From NCBI RefSeq assembly GCF_014075995.1, contig NZ_CP055153.1, positions 4,898,001-4,962,000 of the forward strand: a stretch of 64,000 nt of DNA, given 5' to 3'. A model generated the notes under the pieces. It was not told the origin of the DNA. It did not search any database and saw nothing but the letters and a program-made list of their open reading frames with translations. The stretch's first letter is position 1. Each line of letters begins with the position of its first letter. The stretch comes from Adhaeribacter radiodurans (GTDB taxonomy: Bacteria > Bacteroidota > Bacteroidia > Cytophagales > Hymenobacteraceae). The position numbers were made by a program, and so were the translations under genes. This document shows positions 8,524-17,857 of the stretch, in pieces.

Positions 8524-9237
8524 ATGAGCACTATTATCGAAACTAAAGATATCTCGCGGGTCTACCACATGGGTAGCGAAACCATTCATGCCCTTAAAAG
8601 CGTGTCGATAAAGATAAACCGGGGCGAGTACGTGGCTTTTATGGGTCCGTCGGGTTCGGGGAAATCAACGCTCATGAATATTGTGGGCTGTTTAGACACA
8701 CCTACGGGCGGCCAGTATATTTTAAATGGCAAAGACGTGAGTAATATGACCGATAACGAATTAGCTGAAATCCGGAATAAGGAAATTGGCTTCGTATTTC
8801 AAACGTTTAATTTATTGCCGCGCTCTACCTCCTTAGATAATGTAAGTTTACCCTTGATTTATGCGGGGTATGGCAAAAGTGCCCGGGAAGAGAAAGCTAT
8901 GCAGGCGCTGGAAAGCGTAGGTTTAGGACCACGCGCCAAACATAAGCCCAATGAGCTTTCGGGCGGGCAGCGCCAACGGGTAGCCATAGCCCGGGCCTTG
9001 GTAAACAACCCCAGCATTATGCTCGCCGACGAACCTACCGGTAACCTTGATACAAAAACTTCATACGAAATAATGGAGCTTTTCGAAAACCTACATGTTA
9101 AAGGAAATACCATTATTATGGTTACCCACGAAGAAGATATTGCCAAATATGCGCACCGCATTGTACGTCTCCGCGATGGATTAATAGAATCGGATGAAAT
9201 AAATTCCGAAATAATTCGGCACTCGATGCCCGTTTAA
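8524..9237 (+). CDS. ABC transporter ATP-binding protein (MacB/LolD type)
   Basis: This 237-residue ATPase belongs to the MacB/LolD/FtsE-like group, which powers extrusion or lipoprotein release with FtsX-type permeases. Walker [10 protein letters not shown] is at 41-49, signature LSGGQ at 145-149 and Walker [13 protein letters not shown] from 165, the last being characteristic of the group. The length is that of a stand-alone ATPase, with no fused permease. No permease gene is next to it. The only compatible permease in the window is the lone gene at 42758-44005, 33 kb away; pairing the two is speculation. The call as an ATPase is firm; the transported substrate is unknown. Confidence 0.93.
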   Translation: MSTIIETKDISRVYHMGSETIHALKSVSIKINRGEYVAFMGPSGSGKSTLMNIVGCLDTPTGGQYILNGKDVSNMTDNELAEIRNKEIGFVFQTFNLLPRSTSLDNVSLPLIYAGYGKSAREEKAMQALESVGLGPRAKHKPNELSGGQRQRVAIARALVNNPSIMLADEPTGNLDTKTSYEIMELFENLHVKGNTIIMVTHEEDIAKYAHRIVRLRDGLIESDEINSEIIRHSMPV

Positions 9238-9540
9238 CCAGGTATTTTACCTTAACCTAAAATTTACCCTCCGTCAGAAAAAGGTTTTGGTTATGGATAT
9301 TGATTCTGCTTCAAAACCCGGAGAAAAATAAGTTAAAATAATCTTTTATTCAGAAGGTTTCTATTTGGCTATTTAACAGAGTAGTTTCCCTCTGATGGAG
9401 ATTCTTTGAATATGTCAATTTATTATTTCAATATACTTTTGTCCGGTACTTAATACAAGATACTCTTGTTTGAATTTCATAATTTTATCTGGCAAAGAAT
9501 AACCGGTAAGCTCTCCGTTAACACCTATTCCTTTAAATGA
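9238..9540. other. Intergenic region without recognised genes
   Basis: AT-rich spacer between the ATPase gene and a minus-strand terminator. A TACTTTTG motif occurs near 9436 on the plus strand, but no coding frame follows it. Nothing else is recognisable. Confidence 0.5.
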
Positions 9541-9566
9541 AAAAAGCCCCTTTCGGGGCCTTCTTA
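9541..9566 (-). terminator. Terminator of the small leftward gene
   Basis: On the minus strand GCCCC, tetraloop GAAA and GGGGC are followed by six Ts, about 16 bases after the stop codon at 9582. The T-tract is better on this strand, so it serves the small minus-strand gene first. Confidence 0.85.
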
Positions 9567-9581
9567 AGTTTTTTCTGCTAC

Positions 9582-9758
9582 TTAAATTAATTGCCGGAAG
9601 AAATATAAAACTTCACGGGCAGCATTTTTTAATTCTCTCGATTTAGGTAAGTCCGCTCCTGGTTTCACATTTTCTAAGACTTCTGCTAACAGGTTTAACC
9701 GGTAAGCCATAACATCGAATTCTTCTTCTTGTAAAGTAGTGTAGTCTTTCAGTTCCAT
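9582..9758 (-). CDS. Small acidic protein of unknown function
   Basis: A 58-residue protein starting MELKDYTTLQEEEFDVMAYRL is my choice; a frame 15 codons longer exists but its extra residues look noncoding. It is predicted helical and acidic in the first half, ends in YFFRQLI, and has no signal peptide or cysteine. I do not recognise the family. Support for its being real is the strong terminator placed directly behind its stop codon and its amphipathic, protein-like composition. It stands alone between two spacers. Confidence 0.6.
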   Translation of the reverse strand: MELKDYTTLQEEEFDVMAYRLNLLAEVLENVKPGADLPKSRELKNAAREVLYFFRQLI

Positions 9759-10362
9759 AATTTTATCGTTTTTTATCGTTTCCCCTACTACAACTAAAAT
9801 CAAGCTAATCGTTCGGTATAATTTCTCTAATTAGGGAATCAAACGTTCTTGCATTATAAACCCAATGCTTATCTTGTTTTAGTATTAAAATACTTTTTAT
9901 TATATAGAATAAACCAGATTAATATTTTAAATTAATGCCGAGCTGACTCTTTTTTAACGGCTAATAATCCGTTTACTATAATGTTTGCCTTTAATAAAGT
10001 TTTAAGATAAGCTTTAAAGCAAAAGCCTATTTAAGTTTAATTAATTTGTAAAAAATAAAGAATGGACCATAAAACTAAACCCATTCTATACCCGCTCAAA
10101 GCAACATACCGGCAAGCTAAAACAGCTAAAATATAGTTACGATAGCAAAAGTATTATTCGCGCTTTAGCCCTAAAATAAAGTTCTGCTTAACTGCAAAGA
10201 ATATATAAAATTTTATATTACATTTAGGATTACTATAAAGGCAAATATTCAGGTACACGCAAAATTCAAAATTAGTTAAAAGGTTATTCTTCAACCTTAT
10301 TAAACCTGAATGTCTAAAGATTATTCTAATAAGTTTAATTTATTTGAATTAGGCGCTATTTA
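9759..10362. other. Long AT-rich intergenic region
   Basis: About 600 bases between divergent genes. Two copies of TTTATCGTT lie at about 9760-9780, just upstream of the small gene. I find no RNA gene, hairpin terminator or convincing promoter, though the promoter of the following operon must lie here. Confidence 0.5.
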
Positions 10363-11124
10363 ATGAAAATACAAATATCAACCTTGTGCTTTGCCCTCCT
10401 GGTAATACTTTGTTCTAAATCAGCTTTTAGCCAAGTAGCAACTAACGACTCGGCTTATTTAGCTGCCCGAATAACTAATCTCACCAATCGGTATACCCAA
10501 ACTATTGCCGATGCCAAACACTTGTTTAATGGTAAAGAGTACTTAACCTACGATAAGTATTATCTGAAAGGAAATCAGTTTTATAAGTCTGACCAAGAGC
10601 AGGAAGGAGAAGTATATTACGATGGGTATTTGTTTACGAACGTACCCTTATTATTTGATGTAATGCTGGACCAGATTGTTATTTCTGAGCCAAATGGTTC
10701 CTTGCAATTTAAACTCGAAAACAAGAAAGTATCTTATTTTAAAGTACACGGCCATTCTTTTATTCGATTGGTTGCCGATACCTTAACAGAATCCCCCATC
10801 AAAACCGGCTATTATGATTTATTAGTTAATGGCAAAACAAAATTATTTGCCAAACGGATGAAAAAAGTGTACGAGGATGCGACTATAAGAGGCATGGAAG
10901 GAGAATTTATAATAGAAGATAGATTTTATATTCGCCGGAATGATAAATACTACCCGGTTGGCACAAAGAAAACCGCGCTAAACGCCTTAGCCGATAACAA
11001 AAAAGAGCTACAGAAATACAGCCGCAGCCAACATTTAAAGTTTAAAAAAGAAATGCGCGAAGCTTCTCTCATTAACCTGGTACAACATTACAACCAATTG
11101 CCATCCGCACTGCTTAAGAATTAA
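10363..11124 (+). CDS. Secreted protein of unknown function, first gene of envelope operon
   Basis: This 253-residue protein has a signal peptide (about residues 1-23, ending AFSQ) and no transmembrane segment afterwards, so it is periplasmic or surface-located. The mature part is rich in Tyr, Lys and Asn, with a probable beta-rich core and a basic helical end (KKELQKYSRSQHLKFKKEM). I do not recognise a family. Its stop is 30 bases from the TonB-receptor start, which indicates cotranscription with the receptor, the DUF4249 lipoprotein and the MG2-like protein. It may be a substrate, processing partner or accessory factor of that receptor; this is inference from position. Confidence 0.75.
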   Translation: MKIQISTLCFALLVILCSKSAFSQVATNDSAYLAARITNLTNRYTQTIADAKHLFNGKEYLTYDKYYLKGNQFYKSDQEQEGEVYYDGYLFTNVPLLFDVMLDQIVISEPNGSLQFKLENKKVSYFKVHGHSFIRLVADTLTESPIKTGYYDLLVNGKTKLFAKRMKKVYEDATIRGMEGEFIIEDRFYIRRNDKYYPVGTKKTALNALADNKKELQKYSRSQHLKFKKEMREASLINLVQHYNQLPSALLKN

Positions 11125-11154
11125 ATATACTCGTTAGCCTAAAAAATACTGTTT

Positions 11155-13938
11155 ATGAATTATTACTTCCGTATAGTACTACTCTTGTTTCTGGTTACAG
11201 AAAGTTGGGTTGGTTACGGGCAGAATACAAAAAATAATGCAATTACGGGTGATTATAACAATTTACTTTTTTCAGAGTTTGCGAAGGCGATAGAAGCTCA
11301 AACCAAGTACCACTTTTTCTATGATCCGGCTACGGTAGATAGTTTATTTGTTACCATTCAGGTTAGAGAACAACCGCTGGAAACAGTACTTACTTCTGTT
11401 TTTAAAGGTACCAATTTACATTTTGCTACTGATACAGAAAACCGGGTTTATATTACCTCGGGTGTAACCTTGGATTTAAACCTACCCGACAATTATTTTA
11501 AACCGGAAGGCACTAATAATGCAGTAGCAAATAACAATCAGGTAAGCAACCGGGCAGGCGCAACATCGGGTAGTTCGCGTTCTTTAACTTTAGCGGAACG
11601 CAAGTTGTACGAAATAGGGCGAGCAGGAACCAATGCGAGTACCGGCAAAGCTACTTTGGCTGGTCACCTGCGCGACGTAAAATCCGGAGAACCGGTAATT
11701 GGGGCCGCCGTGTACGTACAATCACCTTCCATAGGCACCACTACTGACCAGTTTGGTTACTATTCTCTAACCTTACCCTTAGGACGCCAGGATTTATTTA
11801 TACGAGGTTCCGGCATAAAAAACACCAAACGCCAGATTTTACTGCAAAGCGATGGCCAGTTAGAAATTGAAGTAGAAGAAGATATTACCCCATTAAAAGA
11901 AGTAGTAATTGAAGCCGAAAAAGACAAGAATGTGGCAGGCATGCAAATGGGACTCGAAAAACTCGACATTAAAACCATGCGCCAGGTGCCCACTGCTTTC
12001 GGGGAAACAGATATTTTGCGGGTAGTGCTTACCCTACCCGGCGTAAAATCGGTGGGTGAAGGCAATACCGGCATGAACGTAAGGGGCGGCGCCACCGACC
12101 AAAATTTAATTCTTTTTAACGATGCTACTATTTACAATCCGGCGCACTTATTTGGCTTTTTTTCGGCCTTTAATCCTGATATTTTAAAAACAGTAGAGTT
12201 GTATAAAAGTGCGGTGCCTGCTAAATACGGCGGTCGGTTAGCGTCGGTGTTGGAAATTGCTACCCGCGATGGCAATAAAAAACAATTCTCGGGTTCCGGT
12301 GGCATTGGGTTGCTTACTAGTCGGCTTACCTTAGAAGGACCGATAGTAAAAGATAAAAGCGCTTTTCTTATTAGTGGTCGTAGTACTTACTCCGACTGGA
12401 TTCTGCAAAAGTTACAAAACAGCAGTTTTAAAAATAGCTCCGCCGCCTTTTACGACTTAAATGCCCACATCAGCCACGAGATAGATTCTAAAAATACTAT
12501 TTATGCTACTGGTTACCGAAGCCGTGATAAGTTTAAATTAGCTGCGGATACGCTGTATCAATACTTAAATCAAAATGCCAGTTTAAAGTGGAAACATATT
12601 TTTAACAATAAACTATACGGTGTGTTAACCGGAGCTTATAGTTACTATAAATACAATATTACCAGCGACATTAATCCGGTAAATGCTTCGCGGCTTAATT
12701 ACAGCATTAATCAATCAAACATACAAGCCGATTTCAGTTATTTTCATAACGCTAAACACACCTTCGATTTTGGGGCGAGTTCTATTTTGTACCATATTGC
12801 TCCGGGCAGTTTGCAACCATTAGGTACCGAATCTTTAATGGCTACAGATGTGCTGAGCCGGGAGAAAGCTTTAGAAAGTGCTATTTACGCTTCTGACCGG
12901 ATCGATATTTCGCCCCGCTTATCGGTTTCGGTGGGGTTGCGGTATTCTTTTTACCAGGCTCTAGGGCCAAAGGAAGTATACCAGTATTTACCCGAAATTT
13001 CGCGCAGTGAAAGTACCATTATCGATACTCTCCAGTATAAAAAAGGCGAGGCATTAGCTAAATACCACGGCCCGGAGTACCGGCTTTCGGCTAAAGTTGC
13101 ACTTACCGAAAACTCATCCCTGAAAGTGAGTTATAACCGCATGCGGCAGTACATTCACATGCTTTCCAATACTGCGGCCATGTCGCCGACCGATATCTGG
13201 AAACTAAGCGATTCTTACATCCGGCCACAAATTGGCGACCAGGTAGCTTTGGGTTACTACCGCAACTTTAAATCAAATACCATCGAAACTTCCGTGGAAA
13301 CTTATTATAAGCGAATGCACGATTTTGTGGATTATAAAAGCGGCGCTACCCTTTTGCTAAATCATCACATTGAAACCGATGTAGTAAATGCCGCCGGAAA
13401 AGCTTACGGATTAGAAATAATGGTGAAAAAACTAACCGGAAAATTAAACGGCTGGGTAAGTTATACCTATTCCCGGTCGCTGGTTAAAGTGAATGATGGC
13501 ACTACTTCGGATAAAATTAACGGGGGTTCGTACTATCCCAGTAACTTCGACAAACCCCACGATTTTACTTTAATAGGTAACTACCGGTTTAGTCGCCGGT
13601 TTAGCACTTCTTTAAATTTTACTTACAATACGGGTCGGCCTATTACCTTGCCTTTAGCTAAATATTTTGTAGATAATTCCTACCGGGTATATTACTCCGA
13701 CCGAAATGCCTACCGGGTGCCTGATTATTACCGAGCCGACTTTGCCATGAATATTGAAGGAAATCATAAAGTGCGGAAGCTGGCCCATAGCTCCTGGACC
13801 TTGGCTATTTACAACTTAACCGGGCGTAAGAACCCTTATTCTATTTATTTTAAATCGGAAGGTACTAAGATTAATGGCTACCAATTATCCATTTTTGGCC
13901 GGCCGATTCCTACCATCACCTATAATTTCAAATTCTAA
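11155..13938 (+). CDS. TonB-dependent outer-membrane receptor with STN and carboxypeptidase-like domains
   Basis: The 927-residue receptor imports a ligand across the outer membrane using TonB energy. In order: signal peptide (to about residue 23, ending YGQ), an STN domain (about 30-105, with FYDPATVDSLFVTIQV), a CarboxypepD_reg-like domain (about 165-245, GAAVYVQSPSIGTTTDQFGYY), a plug (about 270-390, with LPGVKSVGEGNTGMNVRGG) and a beta-barrel ending in Phe. STN domains usually signal to an anti-sigma factor, yet no FecI/FecR pair is nearby. Its stop overlaps the DUF4249 start by one base (TAATG), so translation is probably coupled. Ligand unknown; the linked DUF4249 gene sets it apart from the SusC proteins in this window. 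Confidence 0.93.
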   Translation: MNYYFRIVLLLFLVTESWVGYGQNTKNNAITGDYNNLLFSEFAKAIEAQTKYHFFYDPATVDSLFVTIQVREQPLETVLTSVFKGTNLHFATDTENRVYITSGVTLDLNLPDNYFKPEGTNNAVANNNQVSNRAGATSGSSRSLTLAERKLYEIGRAGTNASTGKATLAGHLRDVKSGEPVIGAAVYVQSPSIGTTTDQFGYYSLTLPLGRQDLFIRGSGIKNTKRQILLQSDGQLEIEVEEDITPLKEVVIEAEKDKNVAGMQMGLEKLDIKTMRQVPTAFGETDILRVVLTLPGVKSVGEGNTGMNVRGGATDQNLILFNDATIYNPAHLFGFFSAFNPDILKTVELYKSAVPAKYGGRLASVLEIATRDGNKKQFSGSGGIGLLTSRLTLEGPIVKDKSAFLISGRSTYSDWILQKLQNSSFKNSSAAFYDLNAHISHEIDSKNTIYATGYRSRDKFKLAADTLYQYLNQNASLKWKHIFNNKLYGVLTGAYSYYKYNITSDINPVNASRLNYSINQSNIQADFSYFHNAKHTFDFGASSILYHIAPGSLQPLGTESLMATDVLSREKALESAIYASDRIDISPRLSVSVGLRYSFYQALGPKEVYQYLPEISRSESTIIDTLQYKKGEALAKYHGPEYRLSAKVALTENSSLKVSYNRMRQYIHMLSNTAAMSPTDIWKLSDSYIRPQIGDQVALGYYRNFKSNTIETSVETYYKRMHDFVDYKSGATLLLNHHIETDVVNAAGKAYGLEIMVKKLTGKLNGWVSYTYSRSLVKVNDGTTSDKINGGSYYPSNFDKPHDFTLIGNYRFSRRFSTSLNFTYNTGRPITLPLAKYFVDNSYRVYYSDRNAYRVPDYYRADFAMNIEGNHKVRKLAHSSWTLAIYNLTGRKNPYSIYFKSEGTKINGYQLSIFGRPIPTITYNFKF

Positions 13939-15122
13939 TGAGTTTACTTCTGCGCTATCTTCAGGCGTTTTACTTCTTCGCACTGCTTTTGTTTTTAAGC
14001 AGTTGCGTAGATCCGTTTGACCCTAAGGTGAAAGATATACCCGAAAGTTTTATGGTGGTAGATGGTTTTATCAACACCCAGGGAGTTACTACTATAAAAC
14101 TTTCGCGAACCATTAACTTAACCGCCGATACAATTCCACCCGCTGAAAGGGGAGCTAGAGTGTACCTGGAAGAGGAAGCCGGAACGCAATTTATTTTAAG
14201 GGAACAAGAAGCCGGTACGTACACTTCGGATAACCTAAATTTAGATCCCCTAAAAAAATACCGCTTACATTTTTCCGCCGGCGGTAAAGAATATACCTCT
14301 GATTTTGTATCGGTAAAAACCACTCCGCTTATAAATGAGGTTACCTGGCAAGCAAAGGATGAAGGTATGCAAATTTACGTAAACAGCCAGGATGCCGCGA
14401 ATGACACCAAGTATTACCGTTGGAAGTACGAAGAAACCTGGGAATTTAATTCGGCTTATTTTGCCGCTTTAGAATACCGGGATAACGGCGTAAAAGCACG
14501 CAATTCAAACGAAAACATTTACGTATGCTGGAGAAGTGAAAACTCATCGGCCATAAAAATTGGCACTACCGCCCGGTTAAACGAAGATGTAATATCCAAC
14601 TATCCCTTGGTTTTGGTGCCCCAGGGTTCAGTTAAATTAGGTCGCCGTTACAGTATTCTGGTAAAACAATACGCGCTTAGCCAAGAAGAATACGCGTACT
14701 ACGAAGCCTTGCGCAAAAATACCGAGAATATTGGTTCTTTGTTCGATCCACTTCCTACCCAGCTTACCGGCAATATTCATTGTGTAACCAATGCTTCCGA
14801 ACCGGTAATAGGTTTTATTGGAGCCCACTCTGAAACGCAAAAAAGAATTTTTGTGGACAAAGAAGAGTTGCCTAAAACCTGGGGTCGATTTGCCACCGGT
14901 TACGAAGATTGTCCGCCGCTGGATTCTATTATTATTGATTATCAGCAATATCATAATATAGAAGATGTAGAAGCTTATTTTGCGCCGGGTATTTACATAC
15001 CCATAACTCCCATTTACCCTAAAGCAGGCATTCCGCGCTTGATTGGCTTTACCTCGTCTTCCATTTCCTGCGTGGATTGCCGGCTGAGAGGAACCAATGT
15101 AAAACCTGATTTCTGGAAGTAA
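13938..15122 (+). CDS. DUF4249 outer-membrane lipoprotein
   Basis: This 394-residue protein is a DUF4249 member. It has a lipoprotein signal with lipobox LSSC (Cys23), followed by DPFDPKVKDIPESFMVVDG, the typical family start. DUF4249 genes sit next to TonB receptors in many Bacteroidota, so a SusD-like surface accessory role is plausible but unproven. The mature protein is beta-rich; four cysteines near its end (in CVTN, YEDC and SCVDC contexts) could form disulfides. The start codon overlaps the receptor stop by one base, and the next gene begins 22 bases after its stop. All of this argues for one transcription unit. Confidence 0.88.
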   Translation: MSLLLRYLQAFYFFALLLFLSSCVDPFDPKVKDIPESFMVVDGFINTQGVTTIKLSRTINLTADTIPPAERGARVYLEEEAGTQFILREQEAGTYTSDNLNLDPLKKYRLHFSAGGKEYTSDFVSVKTTPLINEVTWQAKDEGMQIYVNSQDAANDTKYYRWKYEETWEFNSAYFAALEYRDNGVKARNSNENIYVCWRSENSSAIKIGTTARLNEDVISNYPLVLVPQGSVKLGRRYSILVKQYALSQEEYAYYEALRKNTENIGSLFDPLPTQLTGNIHCVTNASEPVIGFIGAHSETQKRIFVDKEELPKTWGRFATGYEDCPPLDSIIIDYQQYHNIEDVEAYFAPGIYIPITPIYPKAGIPRLIGFTSSSISCVDCRLRGTNVKPDFWK

Positions 15123-15144
15123 TTACTAAATACGTATACGCCAA

Positions 15145-17607
15145 GTGAGAAGCTATCCTTATCCTACTACACCTTTCCGGACCGGTTTTTGGGCGAGAAT
15201 TTCCCCTAAAGCTTTTCTTTTGGTTTACCTGCTATTTAGCTTACTGTTTATTTCTAGTTATCCGGCTTTTGCGCAAACAGATTCCTTAACTAGTATTACC
15301 CGACAATTTAACCGCTACAGCGAACAAACCTTACCGGAAAAACTATTTCTACACCTCGATCGGCCTTTGTACCTGGCCGGCGAAACCATGTGGTTTAAAA
15401 TTTACGCCGTAGATGGCACTTTTCATCAACCCATAAATTTAAGCAAAGTTGCCTACGTGGAGGTACTCGATAAAGAGCAAAAACCTGTATTGCAAGGTAA
15501 AATTGCCTTATCTGAAGCAACCGGACAAGGTTCTTTTACTTTACCTGTATCCTTAGTTTCGGGAAATTATTTTGTGCGGGCCTATACCAGCTGGATGAAA
15601 AACTTTAGTGCGGATTATTATTTTCAAAGTCCGGTAACTATTATAAATACTTTAACCAACGCAGGGGTAAAACCCACCAAAGATTCGGCAGTTTACGATG
15701 TTCAATTTTTCCCGGAAGGCGGCAACCTGGTTAAAGATCTGGCAAGTACCGTGGCGTTTAAGATTACCGACAAATCGGGGCGCGGCATAGATGCCGAAGG
15801 CAGTATTCTAGATAAACAAGGCCGGGTTCTTACAACTTTTAAAACTTTGAAATTCGGGTTAGGGCAATTTGCTTTTACGCCAACCGAGGCACTCCGGTAC
15901 ACAGCTACTTTAAAATTACCGAATGGTACAACTATTACCCAAGCTTTGCCTCCGGTATATGAACAAGGTTATGTAATGCACCTGGAAGAAGCCAGTCCGG
16001 AACAACTTAAAATAACCGTTCAAAGTAACGGAACTGGGCAAGTTGTGGAAGATATTTTTCTGTTAGGCCATGCTCGCCAAAAATTATCTGTAGCCTTGGG
16101 TAACCGCTTAATTAATGGAACCACTGCGTTTACGTTTAATAAAAAAGATTTAGCCCCGGGTATTTCGCACTTTACTATTTTAAATGCCCGTAAACAGCCA
16201 CTTTGCGAAAGGTTGTATTTCCAGCGCCCTACCCAAAGTTTAGTTATTACTTCTGCTACCGACAAAACTAATTACACTGCCCACGAAAAAGTAAGTTTAC
16301 AAGTAACTACGGCAAATCAAGCCAAAGAAGCATTAGCGGCTAATTTATCGGTAGCCGTTTACCGGTTAGATTCGCTGCCGGCACTGGCCCCTCCTTCCAT
16401 TAACAGCTATTTATGGCTAAGCTCCGACCTGAGAGGAACCATCGAAAACCCGGAATATTATTTTACTTCTACCGCTCCGGAAGTTACTGCTGTTGCTAAT
16501 AACCTGATGCTGACACAAGGCTGGAGGCGGTTCCGCTGGGAAGATGTTTTTAAGAAAAAAGTTGATTCATTAGAGTTTATTCCTGAATTAAATGGCCATC
16601 TGATTCGGGGAAGAATTACAAATAGGAGCACAAAGCAACCTGAGCCCAATATTGTAACTTACCTGGCTTCCCCTAGCCGCCTGGTTCGTCTTTATAATTC
16701 TTTTAGTAACGAAAAAGGAAATCTACAATTTGAAATGAAAGATTTCTTTGGCTCGCGCGAGATTGTGGTACAAAGCAATACCCGGCAAGACAGCCTGTAT
16801 CAATTCGAGATTTTTAATCCTTTCTCGCTCCACTATTCGACCAGCCAGGTTCCCGCTTTTACTTTTTCCGAAAAATTTAAATCTGAAATTGTGCAAAGGC
16901 ACGTGCAAATGCAAGTACAAAATACCTTCCATAAAAAACGTGCTTTTACGCTCCCCTCTCCTACCTTGGATAGTTTGCCATTTTACGGTCAGGCTGATGA
17001 AAAATACCGGCTCGACGATTATACCCGCTTTAAAGTAATGGAAGAAGTTTTACGGGAGTACGTGCCCGGCGTACAAGTCCGGATTCGGAAGGATGGCTTT
17101 CATTTTATGGTGTTCGATAAGGTAAACAAAACTATTTTTCAGGAGAACCCGATGGTGTTGTTAGATGGAGTACCCGTTTTTAATCTTAATAAAATAATGG
17201 CGGTAGATCCTCTGAAAATTCAAAAACTAGAAGTAATTACCAGCCGCTATTTTCAGGGAACTTCCACCTACAACGGTTTAGTAAGTTTTTCTACGTATAA
17301 AGGCGATTTAGATGGTTATACCATGGATCCGCACGCATTTGTGCAGGAATACGAAGGCTTGCAACAACAAAGAGAGTTCTACGCACCGCGTTACGAAACC
17401 ACCCAGGAAAAGCAAAATCGTTTGCCCGATTTAAGAAACTTATTGTACTGGAACCCTCAGGTTAATACGGCGACAACAGGTAGCGAGAAACTTGAATTCT
17501 TCACCTCCGATAAAGCCGGCAAATACCTGATATTCATTCAAGGCCTTTCTAAAAGTGGCTTGGCTGGGAGCAGTAATTTTTCTTTCGAGGTAAAACAAGC
17601 CCTTTAA
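15145..17607 (+). CDS. Secreted MG2-domain protein with degenerate TonB-plug tail
   Basis: The 820-residue protein starts at GTG (15145) and has a long basic n-region before its signal segment (cleavage near residue 44, AFAQ). Residues 50-165 resemble an alpha-2-macroglobulin MG2 domain: LFLHLDRPLYLAGETMWFK, then GSFTLPVSLVSGNYFVRAYT. Further beta domains follow. Near residues 670-720, MVLLDGVPVFNLNKI and KIQKLEVITSRYF resemble the DG-P and IE-IEV parts of a TonB plug, but no barrel follows. Such proteins occur with TonB receptors and DUF4249 lipoproteins in Bacteroidota. A role as a surface partner of the receptor is inference. It is the last gene of the operon. Confidence 0.82.
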   Translation: MRSYPYPTTPFRTGFWARISPKAFLLVYLLFSLLFISSYPAFAQTDSLTSITRQFNRYSEQTLPEKLFLHLDRPLYLAGETMWFKIYAVDGTFHQPINLSKVAYVEVLDKEQKPVLQGKIALSEATGQGSFTLPVSLVSGNYFVRAYTSWMKNFSADYYFQSPVTIINTLTNAGVKPTKDSAVYDVQFFPEGGNLVKDLASTVAFKITDKSGRGIDAEGSILDKQGRVLTTFKTLKFGLGQFAFTPTEALRYTATLKLPNGTTITQALPPVYEQGYVMHLEEASPEQLKITVQSNGTGQVVEDIFLLGHARQKLSVALGNRLINGTTAFTFNKKDLAPGISHFTILNARKQPLCERLYFQRPTQSLVITSATDKTNYTAHEKVSLQVTTANQAKEALAANLSVAVYRLDSLPALAPPSINSYLWLSSDLRGTIENPEYYFTSTAPEVTAVANNLMLTQGWRRFRWEDVFKKKVDSLEFIPELNGHLIRGRITNRSTKQPEPNIVTYLASPSRLVRLYNSFSNEKGNLQFEMKDFFGSREIVVQSNTRQDSLYQFEIFNPFSLHYSTSQVPAFTFSEKFKSEIVQRHVQMQVQNTFHKKRAFTLPSPTLDSLPFYGQADEKYRLDDYTRFKVMEEVLREYVPGVQVRIRKDGFHFMVFDKVNKTIFQENPMVLLDGVPVFNLNKIMAVDPLKIQKLEVITSRYFQGTSTYNGLVSFSTYKGDLDGYTMDPHAFVQEYEGLQQQREFYAPRYETTQEKQNRLPDLRNLLYWNPQVNTATTGSEKLEFFTSDKAGKYLIFIQGLSKSGLAGSSNFSFEVKQAL

Positions 17608-17726
17608 AAATTCAGCCGAAATACTAACTCTATAAATAAATCCTTGAATTAATTAACCAAAAATTTAAGTAGCTGCCTAGAATCAAGAATAACTTCATCT
17701 TATCCTAAGTACCTGACACTAAATAC

Positions 17727-17769
17727 AAACGTATAACTTAGTAATTATCTGCTGCTGTTTTATACGTTT
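17727..17769. promoter_or_regulatory. Inverted repeat abutting a promoter element
   Basis: Ten-base perfect arms AAACGTATAA and TTATACGTTT enclose 23 bases. The right arm touches the -7 motif TACTTTTG at 17770. Such placement suits an operator site; a weak terminator for the preceding operon is the alternative. Confidence 0.4.
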
Positions 17770-17777
17770 TACTTTTG
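17770..17777 (+). promoter_or_regulatory. -7 promoter element for the glycosidase-like gene
   Basis: TACTTTTG is an exact TAnnTTTG match about 80 bases before ATG 17858. A partial -33 (TCTG) lies 18 bases upstream. The leader would contain the stem-loop at 17803-17834. Confidence 0.45.
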
Positions 17778-17802
17778 CATCTTCCTTAATTTCACGTTAA
17801 TT

Positions 17803-17834
17803 AAAGTATGCCCGAAGCACTTCTGGCATACTTT
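17803..17834 (+). promoter_or_regulatory. Perfect 10-bp stem-loop in the glycosidase leader
   Basis: Arms AAAGTATGCC and GGCATACTTT flank a 12-base loop in which GAA and TTC can pair further. There is no T-run, so it is not a classic terminator. It lies 23 bases before ATG 17858 and could affect translation or bind a regulator. Confidence 0.5.
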
Positions 17835-17857
17835 CAGGTTTATTTATTCTCTTTATC

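Noticed and set aside
9429-9445. TACTTTTG promoter on the plus strand near 9436
   Set aside because: No gene follows on that strand for about 900 bases, and a terminator lies between; chance matches of this motif are expected every few kilobases.
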